From Sipunculus nudus (taxonomy: Eukaryota; Annelida; Sipuncula; Golfingiida; Sipunculidae): DNA of 64,000 bases. The number at the start of each line of letters is the position of its first letter. Within the stretch, counting starts at the first letter, position 1. Below are positions 26,115-37,305 of the stretch, piece after piece. A program made the translations under genes and the position numbers. The stretch spans positions 15,809,508 to 15,873,507 of the forward strand of contig CM049313.1 of the NCBI GenBank assembly GCA_026874595.1, read 5' to 3'. Below the pieces are notes generated by a model. The model worked only from the letters and a program-made list of their open reading frames with translations, made no database searches and was not told where the DNA came from.

Positions 26115-28770
26115 AAAGGGAGTGTGTCACAAGATTGTCACAAGATTGTCACAAACATGGCATAGACTTTCCCAAACAAATTTACAAGCAAGTATAAAGG
26201 ATGTGTGTCACAAGATTGTCACTGTCACAAGATTGTCACAAACATGGCACCGACTTTCCTAAGCAAATTTACAAGAAAGTATTAAGGGTGTGTGTCACAA
26301 TATTGTCACTGTCACAAGACTGTCACAAACATGGCATAGACTTTCCCAAGTATTTTTACAAGCAATTATAAAGGGTGTGTGTCACAAGATTGTCACTGTC
26401 ACAAGATTGTCACAAACATGGCATAGACTTTCCCAAGCAAATTTACCAGCAAGCATCAAGGGAGTGTGTCACAAGATTGTCACAAGGTTGTCACAAACAT
26501 GGCATAGACTTTCCCAAGCAAATTTACCAGCAAGCATAAAGGGTGTGTGTCACAAGATTGTCACAAGATTGTCACAAACATGGCATAGACTTTCCCAAAC
26601 AAATTTACAAGTAAGTATAAAGGGTGTGTGTCACAAGATTGTCACTGTCACAAGATTGTCACAAACATGGCATAGACTTTCCTAAGCAAATTTACAAGCA
26701 AGTATAAAGGGTGCGTGTCACAAGATTGTCACTGTCACAAGATTGTCACAAACATGGCATAGACTTTCCTGAGCAATTTTACAAGCAATTATAAAGGGTG
26801 TGTGTCACAAGATTGTCACTGTCACAAGATTGTCACAAACATGGCACAGACTGTCCCATGAAAATTTACCAGCAAGCATCAAGGGAGTGTGTCACAAGAT
26901 TGTCACAATATTGTCACAAACATGGCATAGACTTTCCCAAACAAATTTACAAGCAAGTATAAATTGTGTGTGTCACAAGATTGTCACTGTCACAAACATG
27001 TCGCAAACATGGCACAGACTTTCCCAAGCAAATTTTCAAGCAAGTATAAAGGGTGTGTGTCACAAAATTGTCACTGTCACAAGATTGTCACAAACATGGC
27101 ATAGACTTTCCCAAGCAAATTTACAAGCAAGTATAAAGGGTGTGTGTCACAAGATTGTCACTGTCACAAGATTTCCCAAACATGGCATAGACTTTCCCAA
27201 GCAAATTTACCAGTAAGCATAAAGGGAGTGTGTCACAAGATTGTCACAAGATTGTCACAAACATGGCATAGACTTTTCCAAGCAAATTTACAAGCAAGTA
27301 TAAAGGGTGTGTGTCACAAGATTGTCACTGTCACAAGATTGTCACAACCATGGCATAGACTTTCCCAAGCAAACTTACAAGCAAGTATAAAGGGTGTGTG
27401 TCACAAGATTGTCACTGTCACAAGATTGTCACAAACATGGCATAGACTTTCCTAAGCAATTTAACAAGCAAGTATAAAGGGTGTGTGTCACAAGATTGTC
27501 ACTGTCACAAGATTGTCACAAACATGGCATAGACTTTCCCAAGCAATTTTACAAGCAATTATGAATGGTGTGTGTCACAAGATTGTCACTGTCACAAGAT
27601 TGTCACAAACATGGCATAGACTTTCCAAAGTAAATTTACAAGCAAGCATAAAGGGAGTGTGTCACAAGATTGTCACAAGATTGTCACAAACATGGCATAG
27701 ACTTTCCCAAACAAATTTACAAGCAAGTATAAAGGGTGTGTGTCACAAGATTGTCACTGTCACAAGATTGTCACAAACATGGCACAGACTTTCCTAAGCA
27801 AATTTACAACCAAGTATAAAGGGTGTGTGTCAAAAGATTGTCACTGTCACAAGATTGTCACAAACATGGCATAGTCTTTCCCAAGCAAATTTACCAGCTA
27901 GCATAATGGGAGTGTCACAAGATTGTCACACGATTGTCACAAACATGGCATAGACTTTTCCAAGCAAATTTACAAGCAAGTATAAAGGGTGTGTGTCACA
28001 AGATTGTCACTGTCACAAGATTGTCACAAACATGGCATAGACTTTCCCAAGCAAATTTACAAGCAAGTATAAACGGCGTGTGTCACAAGATTGTCACTGT
28101 CACAAGATTGTCACAAACATGGCATAGACTTTCCCAAACAAATTTACCAGCAAGCATCAAGGGAGTGTGTCACAAGATTGTCACAATATTGTCACAAACA
28201 TGGCATAGACTTTCCCAAGCAAATTTACCAGCAAGCATAAAGGGTGTGTGTCACAAGATTGTCACAATATTGTCACAAACATGGCATAGACTTTCCCAAA
28301 CAAATTTACAAGCAAGTATAAAGGGTGTGTGTCACAAGATTGTCACTGTCATAGGATTATCACAAACATGGCACAGACTTTCCCAAGCAAATTTACAAGC
28401 AAGTATAAAGGGTGTGTGTCACAAGATTGTCACTGTCACAAGATTGTCACAAACATGGCATAGACTTTCCCAAGCATTTTTACAAGCAATTATAAAGGGT
28501 GTGTGTCACAAGATTGTCACTGTCACAAGATTGTCACAAACATGGCACAGACTGCCCATGAAAATTTACAAGCAAGTATAAATGGTGTGTGTCACAAGAT
28601 TGTCACTGTCACAAGATTGTCACAAACATGGCAAAGACTTTCCCAAGCAAATTTACAAGCAAGTATAAGGGGTGTGTGTCACAAGATTGTCACTGTCACA
28701 AGATTGTCACAGACATGGCACAGACTGTCTCAAGTAAATTTATAAGCAAGTATAAAGGGTGTGTGTCAGG
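26115..28770 (+). repeat. 87-bp satellite array, right arm (about 31 units, inverted)
   Basis: This is the same satellite as 6,915-22,333 in reverse orientation, with units containing TTGTCACTGTCACAAGATTG and CATGGCATAGACTTTCCC. The same 87-, 81- and 70-bp variants occur. The stop-free frame is now on the plus strand; the longest is 215 codons at 27,934-28,581. Units are more heterogeneous than in the left arm and carry no long higher-order duplication, suggesting an older, unexpanded arm. Confidence 0.95.
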
Positions 28771-28948
28771 CTATGGCTAGCCGTTGTCCGGTGAACCATC
28801 CCTAACCCCGACCACCGCCCCTATATCTTTCGACAGGGGAAGGGGCCCTGTGTGTAGAGGGTATGGGGAAATGGAGGTAGTCCCAGCAGTCGAACCTGGG
28901 TAGCGCTCGGCATATAGTGCTACCGAGCGTTAGCTTAAAGACCAACCG
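28771..28948 (-). repeat. Right flank of satellite megastructure, tRNA-like edge
   Basis: Read on the minus strand, the edge begins GGTTGGTCTTTAAGC, GCTCGGTAGCAC and GAGCGCTACC, then a B-box-like GGTTCGACTGC (minus strand of 28,882-28,947). It continues with CTACCTCCATTTCCCCATA and CCCTCTACACACA and enters the 87-bp array. The later blocks match the left flank in inverted orientation. A tRNA-derived SINE-type edge is inferred from A-box and B-box resemblance only. Confidence 0.5.
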
Positions 28949-29429
28949 GGAGTATAGGGAAAGACTGGTACCCCCGCGCTATTATGGCCCGCTGCTCTCA
29001 GCCAATCATTGAGACGGTGGCACCATGCCATCTTCAGTACTCCCTGCAACTCCTGACCTTCCTGTAAACTGATTCCAACTCCAATATTCAGGGAGTTGTT
29101 GCACAAAAATTGAATGATGGATGTATATATCATACAATACACTAATCAAGTTTGATATTTCACTGTTCCTGGCATTGATTTATCATTAATATCTATTTAT
29201 CTAATCATTAATGTCACATGAAATGTACAACCAGCTTTTGGCAACTTCCCCAAGCAAACGAAATGTTTTTATTTTTATCTTATATATGCATTTTGACGTT
29301 AGAACCAGTCTACCGGAAGGCTATGGATATACAACTGGGAGTACTGAAGATGGCGATGTGCCCCCGTCTCTGTGTTTTGCTGGGAGTAACGGGGCTATAA
29401 TAGCGCGGGGTACCAGTCCAGGTGTCGTG
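28949..29429. repeat. Inverted repeat pair, arms ~131 bp
   Basis: The reverse complement of 28,949-29,079 aligns with 29,298-29,429. Shared words include GGAGTACTGAAGATGGC, CCCGTCTC/CACCGTCTC, ATAATAGCGCGG and GGTACCAGTC, with roughly 70% identity by eye. The 218-bp interval between the arms has no recognised feature. The arms may be two inverted copies of one interspersed repeat or the ends of a small foldback element. Confidence 0.7.
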
Positions 29430-31825
29430 GTGATGGTCTTCGCTGGGAGCTCCTACTTTTTTTCAACCTGTTATTATTGTACCAACACATTTCCTGAGTT
29501 ACATTGCCATTTCTATGTTCTAATTACATTCTGCATGATTTTTTTTCCATTTTAGCAAAAGCATTTATTTAAGCGCGGTCAGTCCTGCTGAAAAAGCATC
29601 AGACATACCATTAGAGATGTGAAAAAAGAATTTTCATACGTGAAAGGCCAGTTTATTGAAAAATATCCTGAAAGTTATACTTCTCCCGACCATCAGCCTC
29701 TGTGGTTCTGTCAGTGTCACTTAATTAGCAGATCTACACTGATGAAAATTGTAATTAGATCATTATGAGTAGGTTCCAGCCAATTAGTCCTTACTTTCAG
29801 TGGAGGTGATTAATATGGTTAACTGATACCAGAGTTGTTGAAGAGTAGCTTTGCATATATGTGGGCTTTGTGGAAGCCTATAACTTTATCTGTATTGCAG
29901 CAGAATTATTTTTAAAAATGTCCACTATGGGTCATGCTAATTATCACGCTTAATACATATAAGTTATTCAATAATCACAGGTTATCCCTACCCAAGAGTA
30001 GCACTAGCACAAATGATATTAGAGTTTAACTGTTTATCAAAAATAATTTCAACTCAAAATAATAACAACATCTTCTTAAAAAGGTTTTTTTTCTTCATCT
30101 GAATATTATAAGTATAATAATTGATTAATAAAATAATGAAATGATTCCATGAATGAATTTATGAATATATTTTGAGAGTATTCATATTTCAGTACTTTTG
30201 CAAAGTATTCATCCCATGTCTGGTCCAAACTTTTGCTCACTCTCTTTGGTCAAAGGCTTCTCCACAAAGCAAAGTCCACACATAAAGCAATTGCAGATCC
30301 AGGAAATAGGGGGAGGGAGGCAATAAGGTTTAGGCGAAGGTCATATAACACACACACATTTAATGAAAACACCCATATCATATTAACAAAACTAGCAATA
30401 ACAAATAAATAAGTGGAGGAAACGCATGTAAAAAAATACGGTAAGCCTTTTAGAAAAGCTTTAGATATTGTTTACATTATGCAATTAGTCTGTGTGTGGG
30501 GAGTGTCAACCGCTGGGTTCGACAAAACAAGATCATGGTAAAAAGTGTTTTCTATAATATTCTGAGTATAATCTTTGGGTATAACGCACAAGTTAATTAA
30601 AAATATGGAGGCAGACAGCATCCAGTCAAGCATCCAGCCATTCAAAAGACGTTATATTACATGCCTCAGCCAAAACACGTCACATCCTTACATGCAACGC
30701 ACGCGGCCTGTCCGGTGGTGCGATGTACCGGAACCTTTGATTGAATATATTTGTTCCCTGCTCGTCTAGAGGTTAAGATTCATATTTGTAATGCATTTTT
30801 GAGACCTATCAGATTTACTGAGTTTGCTTTGTCTGGGACCTCTGATGGTTCCCCTTGCATTATTTTCTCCCTCAGCGCTTTCTAAAGCCTATCATTGCGG
30901 CCCTCTCAGATGGAAAGATGTACTCGATGACTTTTCTCGTCCTGAAAAAATAAACACACACCCTGATGGACAAAGGTGGTTGGGTATTGTGTATTTAAGG
31001 TCATGTTATACAAATATGATAAAAAATAGCCGTGATCGACAGTGGCACGGCGTGACCTGTTTGGTCTTAGTGTATAAAGAATCGAAATTGGAGTTTGCTG
31101 AAGTAAAAGACCAACCAACTTAACTATAACTGTTGAGGTTGAACAAGCGAACATCATGAAGTATTGAATACAAAATTTCAGTTCTTGCCACTTTTTTTTG
31201 TAATTTACATATTTTTACATCTCAGCATGTATTTACTGTGAAGGCAAGACCTTCTATAAATAATTTACTGACTTATTATAAAGCAATATTGACCCGAGAC
31301 CCTTTTAACCAAGGGCACGCATGCATAATTATTAAGTTATTCTAAAATTGAAGGAAGAGCTTTCATCTGCGAGAGACCAGTCTTTTATAATGTTTGAGAC
31401 TAACACTGGGTATGTCTCTGGGATGTAGATGAAAAACTACACTCGTTTCATAAATATTAAATTGCATTTATATTGTAGCTAAAATGGACGTAACTTGATT
31501 AAATGATCTTCAGTGTATGTACCCAGGAAACTTGATGCGTCATAATTATGTCTGATACCAGCTTTGCCCTCGTCAGACAGGCTTGGGTTATAACCTTCCT
31601 TTCAATTATATATGATAAGATTAATTTTGCAATCTTCCGCAAAGTCATTCACCTGCTGAAGCCATGACCCTAGTATCCATGGTAGATATGTGCCGTCATT
31701 GGGCTTATCCCGGATGATGTCAGCGTTACATTTGTTCCTAAAATATTTCCGGGTACTTAAGACTTGTTCATGTTTTTCGCTTTCTCCAGCGCCATAATAA
31801 TAACTATGCAGAACCGGATCGGGAA
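29430..31825. other. Intergenic, nothing recognised
   Basis: AT-rich sequence with only short unsupported reading frames (64 codons at 30,575; 99 codons at 30,824). No splice-linked exons, RNA genes or clear repeats were identified. Confidence 0.5.
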
Positions 31826-31910
31826 GGGGGGGGGGGGGGGTCGAGGGGTTAAGGATTTCAGACCAGTTCTTGCGGCCTGGATCCCCCCCCCCCCTCTCTC
31901 TCTCTCTCTC
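31826..31910. repeat. G15 tract, C12 tract and (TC)n
   Basis: A run of 15 G (31,826-31,840) is followed 42 bases later by CCTGGATCC plus a run of 12 C (31,883-31,894) and a (TC)n tract. The two homopolymers could pair as a hairpin, and the G-run could form a quadruplex. The CCTGGATCC next to a homopolymer recurs near 58,371 and, in related form, near 46,160. Confidence 0.8.
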
Positions 31911-32790
31911 AGCCGGACAAGTGAGAACAGGGAGTAATGTTGTAACAACGTCCCTTAAATATAATGTCTTAAAACAGCATCTTTACTAAACTGATGACAC
32001 TTGTCAGCAATAACAAATTCACGATTCCATGACACACAGCTTTGGTTACACTATTGTATTCCCTAAGGGGTATAAATGTTGATTTGTGTGTACCTCAATT
32101 TTCATATAGACTCGTGTGCGTCATTTATGTTTATTAATTGTCATCTTAGCTCAGGAAAGAAGTACTTTAGATATTGTTAAGAAATCTGATATGAGCCAGT
32201 TGAAAAGTCGAGTGCACTTAATGGTAGCTTAGAATAACCCAACTGGAAAAAAATACTAAAAACATTTATGTTGACACCAAAAATAATAATGAAAATCTGG
32301 GACAATTCATCGATAAAAATACCATTTGACAGAACAATGAGTAGGACTTAAAGTGATATACACCTTATTGCTCTAAAACCATAATATTTGCTTTTGGATT
32401 TGTATTGAACAGACTGTGGTGATTAAGGGGGGGGGGACTTTTAAGAAAAACGAGAATCTTGATAACAAGAAGGCGAGGTGAACTGGGAAAAAATAGTATA
32501 AATTTTAGAATAATTCTAGGCAATATCCTCAGACAATAGCACAGATGACTTCCTATTTCATCTTCAGTACTTAGTCCTTCCGACAGATGTCACTGTCTCC
32601 ATGTCTCAAATAATCACTTGTAGCAAACCAATTATACCTACAGATATCACAATTGTGGACCAGTGATGAAATATCTCATAAAATTAAATAAATTCAACCC
32701 ATAACTTAAGTTGGTCAATGTTTACAAAGAAACACAAACAAACAGACAGACAAATGATCGCACCGGGGGTAGAGACGATTACTTGAGGGA
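31911..32790. other. Intergenic, nothing recognised
   Basis: AT-rich, with a short G9 tract near 32,427; no gene or repeat was identified. Confidence 0.5.
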
Positions 32791-33379
32791 TGTCACTGCG
32801 AAACTTCAACTTCAACCTTCAACTTCGACTTAAATTAATTACAACTAGGAAGGGACAAATTCCTTACTCCTATATCTGTAATTGTCACGGGCAAAATCAT
32901 GCAGGGCCGTGCCCATGTATGCAGTATTTGAGCGCTACCAGCACCAATAAATGAGACCGACCTCTCAAATGGTTCTTTTGCCTGAGGTGATCTAGAGAAA
33001 CACCAGAGCGAGAAGCCTTGAACATGACCTGGTGAACTGCCGTGATTCATCTTGTCGTCTCTTGCCGTGAATGGATCACAAATATGTCACTGCGAAACTT
33101 GACAAATTTACCTTCAACTTCGACTTAAATTAATTACAACTAGGAAGGGACAAATTCCTTACTCCTATATCTGTAATTGTCACGGGCAAAATCATGCAGG
33201 GCCGTGCCCATGTATGCAGTATTTGAGCGCTACCAGCACCAATAAATGAGACCGACCTCTCAAATGGTTCTTTTGCCTGAGGTGATCTAGAGAAACACCA
33301 GAGCGAGAAGCCTTGAACATGACCTGGTGAACTGCCGTGATTCATCTTGTCGTCTCTTGCCGTGAATGGATCACAAATA
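32791..33379. repeat. Tandem duplication of a ~295-bp unit
   Basis: Copy 1 (32,791-33,084) and copy 2 (33,085-33,379) start with TGTCACTGCGAAACTT and end with GGATCACAAATA. They are almost identical apart from one small difference near the start of the unit. Each carries the same minus-strand open frame of 71 codons (extended to 90 in copy 2), which resembles no family I know. The near-identity indicates a recent duplication or an assembly duplication. Confidence 0.9.
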
Positions 33380-36084
33380 ATGTCTTCTCTTGTTTTTCTC
33401 ACGATGCCTTTCCTTGTGGAAAAATGTCCGTGCGTTTTACTATATACATATTTTTTTATTTATACATTTTCATTATTTATACAAAATCATATCTTACCAT
33501 ATCTTCTGTCACACGTTCTTTGCCTCAATCGGGTCCCTGTACCTCGAAGAAGACTGGTCATGTATAAATATAGTCCTATACGTGATATACGTAACTGATA
33601 TACGTGATCCGCATGTGGTTCCTAACAAAAATCCCAATATTACATTCTTTTTTTGCACGTGGAACCTCGGGGGGGGGGGGGGGCAAACACGTATGAAAAG
33701 ACGGCAATTGTGTATAATTTTCTGAGGAGTTTAACATATTCTGCAAAACGGTGTAGCTTGCTGCTCCTGATTGTCTTTCCACCGGTCCCTTTTCAGAAAA
33801 TTTGCTATTTCAATGTACATTATTTTTGTATACATTATCACTTCAGAAATTTCAAGCTAATTCAGCGGAACAAACTTATTCGTAACTGTCAAGGAGAGGG
33901 CGTGATCTACGCCTGAAAATCCCCAGGTTTTAGTGATTTCTCACCATATGTTGCACAAACTATCTTTAATTCAAGATTTTCATCCTACGTAATAAGATTG
34001 ATCACGGTTACTGGCCATCCATGTTGAAGTTGTTCAGAAGAAATATGATGTAGTATTTCTCGCTATATATCAATAGAGCAACACATTAACGGTTCGTTGC
34101 TAGCCACATGGGTCCTATTTTCTGGAGAGATATTTTCCGGTTGAGCCACATCACTGTCTGTGATGACAGACCCTTCCTGACCTGGAGATCGATTAAGTGT
34201 ATATCGCTTTTTTTGTCAGGTCTGAAGACAATACAGACGGTAAGGAATTCGCCGTTAATACGTGACCTAATTGTCAACGAAATAATTATGTTAGTGCAAC
34301 TGCCAAAGCTCTTTTGTATAACATCCTGGGACACATTTAGGATAACAGTCTTGTCGTCTGACAAATATTAAATTATCTTTAGAGGTAAAATAATATAGAG
34401 GGGTATAGAAGATTGGAAGGAGGAAATCGTTAACATAACGGGGCTAAAGATTAAGCGAGCTAGTGTCATGTAGAGGGGGTAAATATACTGTAAAACATTA
34501 TCACATTTTATGAATGAACTTGCTTTTTAAAAGGATAAAAAGTAGTCAACCATCACTCAAACCCACACACAGACTCCTCCGATAGATATATATTTGAGCG
34601 GAGCTCCAGAAAAAGGATTTGATTAACTGAGGCCATGATTTAACAAGTTTTCCCCTGCAGGTAGAAGAGCTAAAATCAAGAAGGTGAATAATAACAGATC
34701 GGATGTATAGATTATGCAAAACAAACTCATAGATATGCCAATTCTTGACGTAACATTTATGCCAATTCTTTAAGTAACAGTTCGTATTGTAACTTCATGT
34801 TCATTATGTAATTTGCAGTATGGCACAAAATATATTTATTTACATTTTTCTGTCATCATAATGGATGACACCTTTCATGTTTTTAGAACCAGTACTCACC
34901 GTGTTCATCTACGTGCAATGTCAAAATACTTCAAATTGTAATGAATCGCCCATAAGCTGATCTTTTAAGGACCAATATTAAAATGTTAAAACATATGTAC
35001 CATGCAAGATGGATAAACTAAAATAGCAAAGTTGGACGGAGATGATTTCTTATTCATGTATACTTTCCTGTTTGTGTGTATATTGCAATTTATATTGCAA
35101 TACAATTCATATTATTGAATATTACTGAAGTATATTTCAATAAAATTTAAGGGATTTGAAGGATGGACCGAAGAAAGGGAAAAGGTTATTAAATTAATCT
35201 TGTCCAGATAAAGATTTTTTTTCTGTTAATGTTAATAACGAAATCTGATGGAGGAATTGAGAACCTCAGCGGTGACAAGAGTGTTATCCGTCCTGCTGGT
35301 GCTACGTTTTCTAGAAACTTTTACTGCATTTGATCGTAGATGAAGGAAGTCCCTTTTTCTCGGAATGTCATTTTCTCCTCGGTCCTCCATTAGCGACATT
35401 TTTTTAATGGAGAGTACATGATTTCGACCATGGATTTATAGATATATGTATATATATTTACACCTGATACTTTGGTTTCCTATTGGTGAACATCCTTTTC
35501 CTTCTACAGTTTAGTATATTTACAGGGACGTCGCACGGGATCTGCGGCCTTACTGTAGCTTACCAAAGTAAAATCCAAGACTACGTTCAACATCGTTCTT
35601 CTTTAAGTGTATTAAGAGGAGCATTGGCAAAATGTGAACGATACTCCCTTAAAAAACAGCCCTTCAGCTCATGGAATACTCAATATTTCGTTGACCATTA
35701 GTCGAATGGCCTGTGTGTGAAGCAGGGCAGAGACTGATCATTTGGGAGCTGTCAAACACAGTCATCCAGGGGGAGAATGTCTCGTTTATAGAACAGCTGC
35801 GTTACAGCTGCGTTTGAAGCATAAAGTAACGCAGCACACATTCTTTCTTCGACTGTATCCAAAGAGAAGAGTTCGGAAAATGGAACATGGTTTTCATCAA
35901 ACACGGCGTATTTGTGGTTTATTTTTTACGGATATTCATTTTATTTGTTACGAGGCAGTTCTCTTTTCTGCTCAACTAGGCGAAACAGAACCGGTCAATC
36001 GACTATCCATATAAACCAATGCCGGTTATTAAAATACATATAATAGTTTATATTTTATTTTATAAGGTTAATTAATTTACAATG
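33380..36084. other. Intergenic, nothing recognised
   Basis: Contains a G15 tract at 33,669-33,683. Reading frames are short and overlap in several frames around 33,340-33,920, which argues against coding. No RNA genes were identified. Confidence 0.5.
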
Positions 36085-36245
36085 AAAACTGGTCTAACGG
36101 ACACGTCACATAGGCGGAAAACTGGCTATAACGGACAAGATAGTAAAGTACCTTCAAAATTCCCTATATTTGATATGTATAAGCGGAACCACTGAAAGGC
36201 GGACACCTCACTACTGCGGACAACGGACAGCAGATTTCAACTCAA
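36085..36245. repeat. CGGACA-rich transposon-relic-like segment
   Basis: CGGACA or CGGAAA words recur about every 10-40 bases (for example TCTAACGGACACG, GGCTATAACGGACAAG, GGCGGACACC, TGCGGACAACGGACAG). From memory, such tracts resemble regions next to the ends of pogo/Tc1-like elements in invertebrates. No termini or transposase were found here. Confidence 0.3.
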
Positions 36246-37200
36246 ACCAACATTCTAAGAGTAAATGAACCTGACAAATACGGAAACTATACGCCACCAC
36301 CGGCGGACACTGATCACTCGCCCCGGGCAACATCAAAGACCACCGGTACTGTTGCTGTTCCCGGGACTGGAACACAAAGGATTATGCAATCCCCAGTTGT
36401 TACCTTAATGCGTGTCTGTGGTCATGTCACGGTGTGATGTGCTCTAAGTTAAAACACAGCAAATATAAAGCGGTAAACATCGTGTCACTTTATTTCACGG
36501 TTGATCATTCACACGTTGCGAAGCTGCATATTTTTCGCTCGACCGCGGGTTGATTAAATTGATTAAACGGCTACCGATTTCCCATGCGTCTCCTGATCTC
36601 ACCACGCAATATGTAACTGTAAAATTAGCCACTTTGTTACAGCAGGCTGTTTGATATTAATTTATCGGTTTTTCTCAGTATATCTCAAACTGATCTGCTC
36701 AGTGTCAAACATCTGCTCGATCCGTAGCTGTTTGTATCGTGCCGCCGTGCACAAGCACCTCGGGGTTCGTTTAATCTCGGGTGCCTTCAACATTAATGCA
36801 AATCAAACCAAACAACCATCATCAAAGAAAGTTTATTTTAGGCTAAAGCTACATTCACCTATAAAAACGAATGTACCCAGTTTCGTAACCATTACAATCT
36901 TCGCATTATCAACGTCGTTATTATCATTGAAATTATCGCATTTCGACAGCTGAACAAAGAGAGCCTTGTATATGCCTAGAGAAATAGAAGAAATTATTTT
37001 AATTTCCAATTTTGAACAATGGCTGGCTTCTGTTTATGTCGATGGACGAAATAGAATCTTATTAGATCCACAATATTTCCTGGAACATGGAAATTCTTAT
37101 TCTTTCCGGGGCAAATGAGAACGTACAGTCAGTATGACATGATTCAGGTTCTTCTCGAGATAAATAGAATTACAGTCTATCCTAGGAAAATTTAGAATCT
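36246..37200. other. Intergenic, nothing recognised
   Basis: A 100-codon plus-strand frame at 36,651-36,953 shows no family motif. No other feature was identified. Confidence 0.45.
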
Positions 37201-37210
37201 CACATTTCCC

Positions 37211-37248
37211 AGGAAGAATGAGAATTCACAAATTCTCATTATTCCTTC

Positions 37249-37302
<54 letters not shown>
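37211..37302. repeat. Hairpin plus (AT)n microsatellite
   Basis: AATGAGAATT, loop CACA, AATTCTCATT forms a perfect 10-bp stem, extended by GGAAG/CTTCC-like flanks. A pure (AT)n tract follows at 37,252-37,302. Confidence 0.8.

Positions 37303-37305
<3 letters not shown>

Noticed and set aside
6915-28770. Dozens of 60-215 codon open frames in the 87-bp satellite as protein genes
   Set aside because: They are the same peptide repeated with the 87/81-bp DNA period, break at 70-bp units, lack gene context and appear in opposite strands in the two arms.
33340-33920. Cluster of overlapping plus and minus frames (76-111 codons)
   Set aside because: Several frames are open at once, a sign of low stop density rather than coding; they include a G15 tract.
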